Notes under the pieces: generated by a model | Seen by the model: the letters and a program-made list of their open reading frames with translations, nothing else | Database searches by the model: none | Told to the model about the DNA's origin: nothing | Program-made: the position numbers and the translations under genes | NCBI GenBank assembly: GCA_030272585.1 | Contig: BSYQ01000003.1 | Span: 4,154,001 to 4,218,000, forward strand | Direction: 5' to 3' | Length of the DNA: 64,000 nucleotides | From: Bryopsis sp. KO-2023 | Lineage: Eukaryota > Chlorophyta > Ulvophyceae > Bryopsidales > Bryopsidaceae | Part shown: positions 11,372-22,813 of the stretch, one piece after another | Position numbering within the stretch: the first letter of the stretch is position 1 | Layout of the letters: each line of letters opens with the position of its first letter

Positions 11372-12386
11372 ATCGATGTGAGGAAGTTAGGTTACTGGAA
11401 TGGATGTGAAACGGCGCTTGACAGAAACTGGGGAAGGTATTTATCGGGAAGGAAACTCGGAACAATCTAACAGTGTAAAAGACTCAAACGATCCACAGCT
11501 CGTTTCACGCAAGGATTGGGAAAACATGAGTGCAACTGTACAATAGATCAATTCGCAACGCCCTTGAAGGGAGCGTTTCTTGTTCATTGTTTTGTTCCGT
11601 TCATCTTTTCTGAGTTACACACTTTGATTTTGCCTGTTGTTTGAAACTTTGGGGGCATCTTCCAGAAACCAAATTTTTTTTAAACAGAAACCAAACTTTT
11701 TGCGACAGAGACATCCAACCACTCCTATGTCTGTCCAAGACCTGTCACCGTTGCCCAACACCCTCTCCTTTTGCCTCATCACAAGTCTAAATAAGAATCT
11801 TCGTGTAACTGAGTTCCTAACCTAATTTCACCTCCCCTGAACCCGCTAAACAAGAACTCCCTGAATTTTCCAGAACCCAGTTTAACTCAAAATGTATATA
11901 TATATACATATATACTTGTACAAAATCTTAGATGAAATATCGATCAGATGCATCCAATCCATCAAGCTGAATATTTCAATCTTTCCTCCTGTGCGATTTC
12001 GATTCCGCAGAGAAGTTTTTTTCGACCAAAAGCCCCGGTTTTCTTCATAATACTGTTTATTGACTCCACAGTGGCCTTTGAACGTCAATCGAATATTTCA
12101 CTCTTGCACTACTGCTACTGAAAGGTCTTCCCCAAATATAGAATAAAAAGAATGGCTTGACAGTATGTAATATTATTAGGAATAATAGTACCCTTGAGAT
12201 GAACAGCAAAGGCACTGTGCAGCTAGAGGAATATTTACCTAAATAATGTGTCACCATCAAGCTCCCCCCCCCCCCCCTCTAACAGAACTTTTTAATAATC
12301 TTCATTCATTTTGAAATGCCCAGACTTTTCCTATAAAAAGATTGATCGGAGCACCTTTGTGGTATTACGGACAGCTGCATTACGAT
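11372..12386. other. Gene-free spacer
   Basis: About 1 kb of AT-leaning sequence with a TA/CA microsatellite near 11892-11912 and a C run at about 12265-12278. No convincing coding exon on either strand; it includes the 3' flank of the minus-strand gene ending at 12387. Confidence 0.6.
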
Positions 12387-12812
12387 TTATTCCTGTAATT
12401 TCACCGTGTACAATGGCGGGCACTGTTTAACTTCAAGCTCCACAGATCTCGGACCGGATTCCCCGTTCTCGCCGCCTCCTTGTTCGCACCACCGCAGAAT
12501 GCGCGTCAAAACGAGCAACAAGGAGAGGGAAACCGTCAACGCCAACAGATAGATCACAGCGTATCTGCTGCTCTCCCTCAGATTCCAAGTCTGCGGCTTG
12601 CAAATCGGATAGGTCGTTCCCGACGCCATCTGGTGCGGACACAAGCATTCGCCTGGACACCTCGTCGAATCCTCGGAGCAGCATGAACCGTTGACAGAGT
12701 TTTCCGATATGCACCAGCACCCTTTCTCCTTGTGTTTCACGATAATGACCGTCACCGTGCCGATCGTGCAGATGCAAACGAATGCGCAAGCCAAGAGCGG
12801 GTACTTTCCCAT
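12387..12812 (-). CDS. Small two-pass membrane protein with an 8-cysteine loop, copy B
   Basis: 141 residues, single exon, ATG at 12812. Order: hydrophobic segment at about residues 5-26; a loop with eight cysteines in the same pattern as copy A (EKGCWC, CC, CPGEC, CP, ICK then QTWN); a second hydrophobic segment (YLLALTVSLSLLLVLTRIL); an acidic/Gly tail; and the conserved end CPPLYTVKL followed by QE. Copy A at 7941-8399 is clearly homologous over the whole length but diverged in the membrane segments and tail linker. That selection pattern (cysteines and C-terminus kept) supports a real protein family rather than a chance ORF. The function is unknown. Topology is inferred: extracytoplasmic disulfide-bonded loop, short cytosolic tail with a possible docking motif. 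Confidence 0.75.
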   Translation of the reverse strand: MGKYPLLACAFVCICTIGTVTVIIVKHKEKGCWCISENSVNGSCCSEDSTRCPGECLCPHQMASGTTYPICKPQTWNLRESSRYAVIYLLALTVSLSLLLVLTRILRWCEQGGGENGESGPRSVELEVKQCPPLYTVKLQE

Positions 12813-13308
12813 TGCGTCGTCTTTCGATCTGTTGCAGGAACGCCAACGATGTTATGAGAATGGTCCGTTACGGTGGGTGTCACACCTTTTGGTTTCAACC
12901 CAGATCATCGACATGGTGTCGATTCATAACTCACCCCAGATTGCTGCCAAACCTTCACCACACAGGGTCAAGAAATTATGAAAAAAGCTGAGACAGCTGG
13001 GAGAGCTGTGCATGGACAAGGGCCGTTGCGTGTCGTGGGTGGAGTACAGTCGGATGTGGAGGGCTGATGCAATGGATGAGTCAACAGTACCGCACAAAGG
13101 TCCCCCCACCGAGCCAGAGACCTGGTTGGATTGATCTCTCCATCCATCCATCGAATGAATATTCACTATTTACCCACCCAACATGATGTCCTACATTTCT
13201 TCTTTGGCAATATTGTATTCCGTTGTGGAGGAGGTGCCATTCTCCTGTTACTACAATGTCTATAAATAGATGTAGTTCATGTTTACCTCCAAAAAACAGA
13301 GTGATATA
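12813..13308. other. Spacer upstream of copy B
   Basis: Presumed 5' flank of the minus-strand gene at 12387-12812. No coding exon or recognisable repeat seen. Confidence 0.5.
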
Positions 13309-13929
13309 TATATTGATTAATAGAAGCTAATTACACAAGTCCGTATTTATGTCCACAATCCATCAACCTCAAACCCAATACTGTGTCTACCCTCGATCAA
13401 AAGCAAAAGAATCAAACGACAAAGAAGATCGCTCCAAAAAAGCGTTACCCTGAGGCCGATGTAAAGAAAGAGAGAGCTGCTGCCACGCTCTTTCAACAAC
13501 AACTGAAACCGGGAGATCTTGACAAGTCGCAACTGCGCGGGATAAAGAACGAATCAAATGACCACTGTCCGAAGAAAACCCGCCAAAAGACTCGGCCGCA
13601 AAACAGATAAAATCAAACCCCAAACGATGACATTTCTCAGCCACTTGAGCCTTGCGATCCACACAACGTAAAATGCCCGCCCCCGCTTCGCGAGTAGCCC
13701 GAGCCAAAGTGGCTTGCTGTAAAGGATGCGAAACAGTGACATCAATAACACACGCCTTACCATGCCGCCAAGACGGAAAAAATACGTCGGCCGGACGCTC
13801 AAAAGAAGAATCTACGTGCAACTCCATGCGAGGACGCACACCCGCCGACCGAGAAAAATGGAACAAAAAGTTAATAGAAGCTGGGTGGCTTCTTCGCGTG
13901 TAATTATGTTATGTTATGTTATATTGATT
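13309..13929. mobile_element. 5'-inverted, truncated non-LTR retrotransposon (LINE) insertion
   Basis: A 10-bp duplication TATATTGATT flanks it (13309-13318 and 13920-13929). The right end reads on the + strand CTGGGTGGCTTCTTCG.. and finishes with a TTATG pentamer tail. The left 0.5 kb carries the end of a LINE reverse-transcriptase ORF on the - strand. Tail on one strand and ORF on the other, inside one target duplication, is the signature of twin priming. A second copy of the same 3' end lies at 39394-39470. Confidence 0.7.
13387..13866 (-). pseudogene. C-terminal fragment of a LINE reverse-transcriptase protein
   Basis: An open frame of about 160 residues with the features common at the C-terminus of algal and invertebrate non-LTR retrotransposon ORF2 proteins: RPADVFFPSW, then DVTVSHPLQ, a conserved AEKCHRLGFDFI stretch and AAESFGG. 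No reverse-transcriptase core or endonuclease remains, so this is a 5'-truncated, non-functional piece. It is inverted relative to the element's own tail at 13881-13919. Confidence 0.7.
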
Positions 13930-14969
13930 CAGCCTATTGAAAATTCTTGTCAGTGTTCTGTGCTTAAATAAAAAAAGAAAACACAAACGAAGACAAGCAA
14001 ATAAAGGATCGATTAAATGAAATGGGATTGATGTAAACGAGAAGTAGGCTAGCCTAGTGATCGAAAGGTTTATCAAATTATCCCAATAGAACAATTCCTA
14101 AAGAGCGTCAAAGAGTGAGCGAAAAAGGTTATGGCAATCGAATTTATTTTGAATCGAGTTCACCTATTAATAATACTACGCTTTTCCCGCATTAATGTAG
14201 TCATGCATCAACAGTAGAATGCATTTTAAGCTCTGGAGCTCATGTGCTGCAATGGTGGATCAAAAACAAATATAAAACTGAGACGCTCCAAATCCTCCTG
14301 AATCTATCGAGGCATAAATATATCACAATATACACCCGAAGGACAAGAGCCTTGACAAAACAAATGCAGAGCAATTATGGGGGACACGTTGTTGGGTTTC
14401 CTCAAAAGTGTCCATGATCCACTCATAGCTGGCGGCCCTCAACAGTAGTTCGATTGAAATGCCCTTTGAAAACGATCCCGCTGAAACGAACACATCCAAT
14501 CTTTCCAATATGCCTCACTTTTCCAAGCAAAGCGCTGAACTTGAAAAGAGATCATGCAAGCACAGACAAATGGGGGACGAGCACAAAATAAATCCCTTGG
14601 GTCAGTGTGTGTCGACATATGCACCCTTCCGTTCCTGGCCACATGAAGCCCATTCCAGCGAACCCCATTCGCTTGGTTGTATGGGACTGTCAAACAGGAA
14701 GCAACATCCGTGCACCTCTTGGAATCCCCGGGACGTGCCCGCATACAAGAACCAGAGCACCCTGTCCTTGAGACTCAGTGGAGCCTGGGGAGGAGCATTC
14801 GGAAGCAGCTTTCGCAAGCCTGCATCAACATCTGTTGCTGTCGTCATCCATCCAACGGCGGAACCACTCCATTCCAAACGCGGTGCCTACAGCTAGCTGG
14901 GTGGCTGGTCCTGGACGGGGGCCGCTGGAAGTTCGATACGTCGGCAAGCATCCCTCTCACTCTCTTCTA
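13930..14969. other. Spacer and 5' flank of the glucanase gene
   Basis: No supported gene. Open frames at 14459-14896 (+) and 14602-14877 (-) overlap each other and match nothing I recognise. Probably promoter and 5' UTR of the gene starting at 14970. Confidence 0.5.
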
Positions 14970-17900
14970 ATGGAAGGCATTCGCGAAATGCCTCGTGGGG
15001 GCGGGTTTTGGTGTCCGCTCCTCCTATTGCTATTCGTTGGATTGAGCCCGGCAGCAGCTCTTGTAATTCCTGATGACCCGCTCGCCACTCCACAACCAAT
15101 GTACGCGTTGCGCAATCACCCGACTCCCCCGAATCCGGACCTTTGGGGTTCTGTGGCTAGACCTCTGCCAACGAATGCATGGTGGCTGAATTTCGTCATA
15201 CAAACGGGAGAAGGAGTCACAGCCCCATTGCCATTCAATGTGAGTTTCATCAAGCTTCGATTTGTTTTATCCCATGCGATTTTAGAATCCTTTCTATCTC
15301 GAGGATGTCAAAATTTGTATTTTCCGCCCTTTCTTTCTGACCCATTCTCAAACATGCAATGGTAAAATGTGCAAACTGAATTCTGTATTGTACTGAATGC
15401 TTTTCTGCTTCCACACACAGATGAGAGCACGAGGGCAGGGCATGGTCTTGTGTTTTCCCTGGGTCACAGTTTCCGAGACTGTAGTTTTTCCGCCTTTCAT
15501 CGAGAACATTCGGGTTTTAGTCGAGGAGCAGGTGGAATCCAGAAAGGTGGTCGCTTTTGACGATCTTTCTGCGACGCTGGAGTGGAGGAAAACTGGTGGG
15601 GGAGGGTCCCTGACGCTGCCGGTTGTGAGGGGAGCACCCTACGCTACATTCATTTTTGACAATCTCACCCCGAAGATCACAACTCAGCACGCTATTGTCA
15701 ACATTGTGGACGCAAACGTGAGTTCGTTGGGAAATGGTGGTGCTTCTTGTGGTTGAAACACTTGTCAGCTCGAGTGTGTTATCCAAAAGAAGTTGTTCGA
15801 TTCCAATCGCTGCACACTTACAATCGCTTGCTTTCTTCACCAGCCCACTGGAACCCGCTTCGAGGTGTTCCTGAACAACGGCCAAAAATGGCTGATATAT
15901 TCCTCTCACACCATCACGATGCAATTCGCGAACAACGAGATTCTGGCATCGGCTCCTTTCACTGGAGTGTTGAGGGTGGCCATCGTACCCCCTGGGGAGA
16001 GGGAAAGTCTGGAAGACTTGAGTCCTGACACGTCTTTTGAGCCATGGCTTGACGATCACAGGCACATTTATCCAACAGGAGGAAGTGCGGTTATGGACTA
16101 CGAGGGAGACATGTGAGTATCTCGCGCCACGAAACTGTTCCAAGCCTTGAATGGTCCATACGGTGTATCGATTCCTGAGCCGTCGGTGGTTCAACAGGTC
16201 GAACCTGCGGTTCGAGTTCACGACCCAGTCGATGGTTCTGCCAAGCTCAGGGGACTTGCTGATGATGGCGATGCCACACCACTTGGACACCGGCCTCGAG
16301 ACCGCAGGGATGGGAAACGTCTATAGGACCACGTATGGATTTCTGACAGGTGGGTGCAAAAGCGACTAATCTGGAAAGAGTTTTCGGTTGTGTGCTCACC
16401 CTTTCGTATTTTTCTGTGTAAGGTGTTCTGGGAGCGACGTGGCAACTTCCCGATACGCTCCCAACGATCGGGTGGACTGCCCCCCGCTCGATTGACTCTT
16501 CGAGGGTTGAAGCCGTTCGTGCTGCATTGCTGGAAGACGTCCCTGTTCTTGAAACAAACGCTCCAGATCCATACTTCTTTGGAAAGGAGGTGATTTCTTT
16601 CAACACATGCAACAGTTATGCGTTTTGTTTTGTTGCAGCAATTCATGCCGCCACGCCCTTCGATTCAAACTGTGGTGAAGCCTAGTTGTTTCTTTCTTAG
16701 ATCAGCGCTATGGGAAGGCTTGCCCTCATCGCCGACGAGCTTGGAGAGACAAGCGTTGCAGGAGATTGCAGGGAGAGAATGAAACAGGAGTACATGCCAT
16801 GGTTGATGGGTCAGAACGACGACGCGTATGTTTACGATGAAGATTGGGGTGGCATTGTCCCAACAAACGGCCTAGCAGATATGGGGGCAGACTTTGGTGC
16901 AGGCTACTACAATGATCACCACTTTCACCAGGGATACCACATCTACGCAATCGCTGCGATCGCAAGAGGGGATCCCACTTTCCTCGCGAACGAAGAGAAC
17001 AAAAGAAGGGCTCTGGACCTGGTTCGCAACTTTGCGAACCCCAACCGAAATGACCCTTACTACACATTCGCAAGGCACAAGGACTTCTACGTTGGCCACA
17101 GTTGGGCTTCTGGCATTATTCCAAATTTCGGGGTGAGGGCCAACCAAGAATCGACATCGGAAGCGATCAACGCCTACTACGCGGTGCAACTGATCGGGCA
17201 GGCTTTGGGAGACATCAATTTGGAAAACTTTGGGCGAATCATGCTTGGACTCGAGTTGCGTAGCGCCAGGAAGTATTGGCTGATCAAATCTTCTGACAAT
17301 ATATATCCAGAGCCATTCGCTAGCAACAAAGTCGTCGGGATCCGCTGGCCAACCAAGGCGGACTACGCCACATTTTTCGGAGCGAATGCGGAGTTCATAT
17401 TCGGAATCCAGTTCCTGCCGTTCACGCCAATTTCCGAGATCCATCTGGATGCAACGTGGGTAGAAGAGGCCTACCCAAGACTCAGCCCTGCTTTGGAGAC
17501 GGCAGGGGAAGGATGGCGAGGATTCATTTTCATGGCACACGCCGTCATTGATCCTATGCAGGCCTGGATGGAGGTGAACCAACTCCAGGGATATGACAAT
17601 GGAAACTCAAAAACGAACACCCTGTACTGGGTTGCAACTCGACCCAATGGGATGATGGGTCCAAACCCCTCTCCAATGCCTCCTCCTAATCCACCACCAT
17701 CACCATCACCATCACCCCCGCCTTCACCCCCGTCTTCACCTCCATCAGGGGACCTGATGCTGACGAACCGGGAGCTTGAGTTGGCTCACTTCATCATCAA
17801 CGCCGTTTACAGAACGATAGGAGATCACCAAGTCACAATCGCAGAGGTTACCAATCTTGCACAAGAGTTGGGTGGCTCGCAGAGAAGGAGGTCTCTGTTG

Positions 17901-17984
17901 GGAAGTTTTGATGTCTCGCAAGCTTATACCCAGCAGTTGCCGCTGTTTTGGGCTGCTGGATTCCCAGATCAGCCAGAGGACTGA
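14970..17984 (+). CDS. Secreted endo-1,3-beta-glucanase, glycoside hydrolase family 81
   Basis: Six exons: 14970-15239, 15421-15717, 15844-16112, 16198-16349, 16423-16589, 16701-17984; 2,439 nt, 812 residues, phases consistent throughout. The N-terminus has a signal peptide (Leu-rich core, cleavage likely after PAAA, about residue 30); M at 14988 is an alternative start. GH81 hallmarks: PLPTNAWW near the N-terminus, general acid D457 in NDHHFHQGY, and the E535-x3-E539 pair in NQESTSEAINAYYA. The enzyme hydrolyses internal beta-1,3-glucan bonds outside the cell, in wall remodelling, storage-glucan turnover or attack on other cells. After the catalytic domain come a Pro/Ser linker (about residues 715-735), typical of green-algal wall proteins, and a roughly 75-residue tail of unknown role with an RRR cluster. 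It converges on SPC25, 322 bp downstream. Confidence 0.93.
17673..17748 (+). repeat. Pro/Ser-coding low-complexity linker
   Basis: Runs of CCA/CCT/TCA codons encode alternating Pro and Ser between the GH81 domain and the C-terminal tail; in algae such tracts are usually hydroxyproline-glycosylated. Confidence 0.7.
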
Positions 17985-18306
17985 CAGTGTCCAAGGATCT
18001 TGGCCAGTTTTTTCTCAACGGTGTTAGGGTCGAGAAGCTGGACTTTTATTGTGCAAAGAGGAGGGGTACTACTATCTGGGAAGCTTTTTTTCCAGTGATA
18101 GGAGGCAAGTGTTGGGGCAAATGGCATGGCTGAAAATTGTTCATGCTGCAGAGATTTTATTTGGTTGTGTAGGTGTGTAATGCAGAGATGTCGCATTCAT
18201 TGCAAAAAAAGAAAAACCCTAAACAGATACAAAGACCTCCGATCCTCCCATCGTTGATAACGGAACATTCCCTCCTCCTGCTTCCCATCTGGTCGATTTC
18301 TCAAAG

Positions 18307-20087
18307 TCACAAAATAAGTTTTCTGAACTCTTTTCTGATGGAGACTACGAAATCCTGAAGATTCTCGCTCAGCATCAGGCATCGTTTCAGATCCCCAAGG
18401 GCAGGGATCTGAGGATCACAAAAACAAACTGCACAACACACACACAAATAATGGGTTTGGGAAAATTCTCAGTTGACGACCTCGGCACAGGATGGTGCTC
18501 TAACCCGATTTTCCAGAGGGAACTGGCGCACAGAATTAATTGATTGATGTGGATGAAGGGTCTGCATGACGCACCATTGTACTGGTCGTTGCCTTGAAGG
18601 TTGAGCCCCACTTTGAATTCTCGCCTCGGGGATTTAGGATCGATCAAGGTGAAGATCAGCAGCAAGACATCTCCTGCGTGTGTAACCCCAAATCATCAAC
18701 AGAGAGAGAATTATCCCCACCCCGTTCCGTCGATAGTATTTTGTAGAATTTTTGCACCTGATCCTTGTTCGTTGAACTAGTCATTGTCTTAACAGTGTGC
18801 CCCCTCCTCCCATCGCCCCCCAACATTCTCTTAGTCAGAAACACAAACAAAACAAAACACCTCTCCTTGGAAAATAGGGGGGAAGATCACAAAACCCCCA
18901 CCTTTTGCTTCAAATCGCAGACCAAGATTCTTTTCGTAGCTCTGAATGGCAGGTCCAAGCCGGTTTAACAGAGTTCTGTTCTTGACCTCCAGCGCGTCCA
19001 CAGCTGAATTATACCAGAATGCATAAAACTTGTTGGGACCTCATTGATTCCTCTTCCCGTTGGAAAACAAATTTATTTTTGGAGCACCATCTAATGCCTG
19101 AGAAAAAGAGTTGTTTTTTTGGGAGGGGGGGGGGGGGGAAATAGCAATCCTAAGACTCCCTACCCAAAGCAAACCAGGTCTTGCAAGGGGAGGAACCTCA
19201 CTTCTTCTGGTTCCATCGATATTATGGCTTTGCTTATCAAGTGGTGTTGAATTGTTCGAAAACAGAGGGAATAGAAAAGTCCTTTTCCATGAAAGAACAC
19301 AGCCAACAGATATTAATCAGAACGATTTTAGCAAGATTCCACCATGATTCCATCCACACCAGTCCTGCTTTCTGTTGCATTCATGTGCATGTTTCTTTTC
19401 AGAAACCGAAACAAAAAGGGACGTCGGCGAAACCGTCATGTCTGCTCACCCTCTCTTTCCCTCGAAAGATCCTGCTTTCGAAGCTCCATGACGCGAATTC
19501 GAAGGTCCAACACGTGTCCCAATCGCCCTCTATCGTTCTCGGTCTCCTCAAGGTCTCCACGCAACTCCTCGACCCTCCCCTCAGCAGCTCGGATATCTGC
19601 GGGAAAGACCAGGCTTCTTTAAACCTCTCCTTCTTGCCTGGAGGGCACGTGATGAGCGCAGCGGAGGCACTCCAGTCACTCACCGCAGTCCAGTTGGGCG
19701 ATTGCTTGCGAGACGTCCGTCGCAGAGGCAAGGGCTGCGCAAATGGAAAAAGCAGAGTGACGTGAGCACATTCTTCTTCTCTGGCATGACGTTCTTACGT
19801 GACGACTTTCAATGGAGTCCTTCCGCAGACAGCGTATTACCTCAAAGGCAATCCCTCACCCAAACTGGAGGTCAGGTCGTCGACACATCGAGCAAGCGGA
19901 ACTTCGAAGCAGGAGGACATTAGGCGAAAACGTGGAAGAAAACGCTGTTACCTGTCGAAAAGTGAAGGCTGCCCGCGTTCTCTTTGTCTTGGAGCGCTCT
20001 CTTCTCTAGATAGGAGTAGAAGACATCATCTTCTGCCTTTTCGGGGCCCACTTTGCTCCTCCAGTCCATAGCGCCGACGTCGAGCAT
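18307..20087 (-). CDS. SPC25: Kinetochore protein Spc25
   Basis: Seven small exons on the minus strand: 19952-20087, 19860-19901, 19684-19734, 19450-19596, 18902-19003, 18575-18673, 18307-18428; 699 nt, 232 residues. Every intron is phase 1 and has a GT donor and AG acceptor. The N-terminal half is a coiled coil (RVEELRGDLEETENDRGRLG, then VMELRKQDLSRERE). The C-terminal globular part reads YEKNLGLRF, LLLIFTLIDPKSPRREF, QYNVCFCDPQIP and LQDFVVSIRKEF. This matches the Spc25 RWD-like domain in order and spacing, and the length fits the family (about 220-240). With Spc24, Nuf2 and Ndc80 it links the inner kinetochore to microtubules. It is divergently paired with the gene starting at 20266, with 178 bp between ATGs, so the two probably share a promoter. 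An open stretch in the intron before exon 6 (VQKFYKILS) is not included because its entry phase fails. Confidence 0.88.
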
Positions 20088-20265
20088 AACGAGGAAAGAA
20101 ACGAAACACCTCGTGATTTCCTTCCACCATCAAATCCCCACCACCCGCCAGAATCACGTCACCGCGTTTTCTGAGGTTGCATCAACCCAAAATGTTGGCA
20201 CGAATCCCCAACACTTTCCCCCGAATCGTAACGACCAACTACTGGGTGGAAGAGCCGTCAGTAAC
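20088..20265. promoter_or_regulatory. Shared divergent promoter region (SPC25 / DUF4211 gene)
   Basis: 178 bp lie between two start codons facing away from each other. No TATA-like box stands out. Assignment rests only on gene layout. Confidence 0.4.
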
Positions 20266-22813
20266 ATGCCCAGGAGATCGAAATTCCTCGACGCGGGCAA
20301 TTTCAGCGGCGGAGAGTCCTCAGGTGGGGGAACTGCTCATTGCCTGTTTTCGCAGGGAGGGGATCGAGAGGGCCCCCAACGGAATTCAGAGTAACAAAGA
20401 CGTGCATTGCTCGATGTGAAAATCAGACAGCGATTTGGAAGGTTTCATCTCTGATGGCAGCCCTGATGAGGGGTCCCCCAGCAGGAATAGGAAATTGAAG
20501 AAATGTCAATCTGAAGTCGATGAGGGGGTTCCAGAGTGTGATCCCATTCTGCTGGACGAAAGTGACGTTGAACGACCTGGGAAAAGAGTGTTGGCAGATT
20601 CCAGCTCCGGAAGTGAGGGTGGTCCATCTCCGGAGAAGAAGCGATTTCGGCGGATTCAAGAGGGTTGTTGCAATCGGGAGGGGGCTACCCCTCGAATGGC
20701 ACAAAAGTCAGAGTCTGACTTGGAAGATGATAATGTGGCTGGAGGCGGTGGGTCGAGCAGGAAAACTGTGGTGCTGGAGTCTGATGAAGAGGGGTGTTGT
20801 GAGGGAAGCGATTCGAAAAGAACTGCTGGTGTGGGTCATGGGGAGACATCCAGCAAGCGATTTAGCCTGCTGGATTCTGATGATGAGCCAGATGGCAAAA
20901 AATCTGGCGATGAGGATGGTGGGGATGGTGGTGGTGCGAATCGAGGGGTTTCAGAAATCATGAAGCGGATGATGGAGAATCGTGCAAAAGTTTTGAAAGA
21001 TGGTGGCTCGTCTGAAGGAACTCCTTCGACGAGCAAAAGTGAAAGCGGAGGGGAGAGCGAATCTGACGTGAGTAGGTGTGGATTTTCTATTGTCCGTATG
21101 TTTTCCATGTACTGGGGGAGGGGAGGGGAGGAAGAGAACTCAATATTTGGGTGGGGCTCCTTGGGACGGGTTCACTCCCCGCTTGGTGCTAATTTTGTCT
21201 GATCTGATTTTGTCGGATCGGATCGGATCGGAAAAAGATAATAATAAAATTTGGTGTTTTCAGGGTATGGATGGCTTTATTGTTGAGGGGCCGGCAGTGG
21301 TGGATGGTCGAGCAGCAGCAAAAGATGGGGAAAAGGGGGATGACACCGACAATGAGGTATGTTCCCTATCTTGCTTTTTTTTTCCTTCAGGATCATGAAT
21401 CCTGCGATATCGAAGATCATGCCCAATATGCCAAAGTCAAAAATTGAGTTCGACACAGAGTTAGCGATCCCACTTGATCTGATATTTTTGACAAAACCGT
21501 TCAGTGCGATGTTTGTTAGAGGGGCCGTTTTCGCACAGACTTTTAACCTTTTTTTTTCCTGTCGGATTTTTTTCTATGCAGGAGGATTATCAAATCGATG
21601 TTCGAAAACTGCCGGACAAAGCTGTGATGATGATATATCTGGACTTCCTCATGTCCATGGAATTCGATCCAGATTTTCATGAGGATTTTGCCAAAGGGAA
21701 GTTGAACCCTTCCGATTGTCGCCTCCAGGCCGCCAAAAAAATAGAATCGACGCTGTGCGACTTGATGTGAGTGGAAATATCTCATTGTGTCCAGGAACCT
21801 TTCATTTAGTAAAAACCCTGCTCATTGATGGAAGTATGTTCTTTACTTGATGGGGGAAATTTTGTTTTTCGTTTCAGGGACTGGGCTGTGGAGAGTACAT
21901 GGCGTAACAGGCCATTCTTGATCCATCTGAAGAAACAACCTTATCTGGATATTTCTAGACCTGAAGTCGTTGGCAGACATTGTGAAGCATGCAACCGGCG
22001 AAGGTGAGTCAGTTTTCTATCCCCTGTTTTCCAGCAGAAAGAAGAATATTGGCCTCTCCACCAAACCCCCCAACCCCAACCCCTTGTGTTTCGGTACAGC
22101 AACCCTGCAGAGTATGCGATACGATTGCATGGGCAATCCTACACTCCGGAGTGGATCATTCGGCACCGCCCTGCAGAAGTGGGCAGCAAAGAAAACGAGA
22201 ACAAAGATGAAAGTCAAAGTGAAACTGAAACTGAAGGCGACGAAGAGGATGATGAATACACTGTGGTGGTTGGAAGGTACTGCTACGTCCGTCTGAGATT
22301 GTATCACTCGATGGTGCATTTCAGATGGAAGCTGGTCAGGTACATGAAAGCCCGTGTCGAGAAGAGAATGGAGGATCGGGGGTCGACATGGGAGGTAAGC
22401 ACACACACACACATCGATGCGGTTAGTAAGGCTCTAGGCTTGATTTTCCATCCAGAAAGCAGCAATGATGGAATCGATCAGGTCTATGGTGAATATCTCT
22501 AGTGAGGCCGTGTGGGTGTGGATGTCCTTTCCGGGAAAAAACCTGACAAACTGTTTGTGTGTGTGTGTGGGGTGATTTTTGCAAGGAATGTGTGAAAGCT
22601 CTTTCGAACTCCGACACCCTTATGACGAGGTTGATGAGTCACTATGATGCATTGGTAAAATATGCTGGTGCGTATGTGGCAACAAGCCTACCTCGAAAAG
22701 CCGCTCTGAGAGGTCTGGAATCGGCACTGTGTTGGATGGACAACTCCTTGAACCCCTCGTTCAGTCTGACCACGGAAGAGGAAAAAAGCGCAGATGAGGG
22801 GGATAAGGAGTGA
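20266..22813 (+). CDS. DUF4211-domain nuclear protein
   Basis: Eight exons: 20266-20323, 20427-21067, 21264-21356, 21582-21766, 21878-22003, 22100-22394, 22456-22515, 22586-22813; 1,686 nt, 561 residues, all junctions in phase. Residues 1 to about 265 are acidic, Ser/Gly-rich and disordered (DSDLEGFISD, LDSDDEPDG, SESGGESESD). The folded part has a helical LPDKAVMMIYLDFLMSMEF segment, then DWAVESTWRNRPF and the C-x2-C signature CEACNRR..NPAEYAIRLHG, as in the DUF4211 family (found in QSER1/PRR12-type proteins and plant homologues), and a second acidic insert. The C-terminus is helical. Likely a chromatin or transcription-associated protein, but the biochemical role of DUF4211 is not established. 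The exon 7 donor is the least certain join. Confidence 0.82.

Noticed and set aside
14459-14896. A 145-residue plus-strand ORF upstream of the glucanase
   Set aside because: Overlapped by equal-length frames on the other strand, no family features, and lies in the expected promoter/5' UTR.
18656-18850. Minus-strand open stretch containing VQKFYKILSTER as an extra SPC25 exon
   Set aside because: Its entry would need phase 0 whereas the upstream exon ends in phase 1; joining exon 5 directly to exon 6 gives the right Spc25 spacing.
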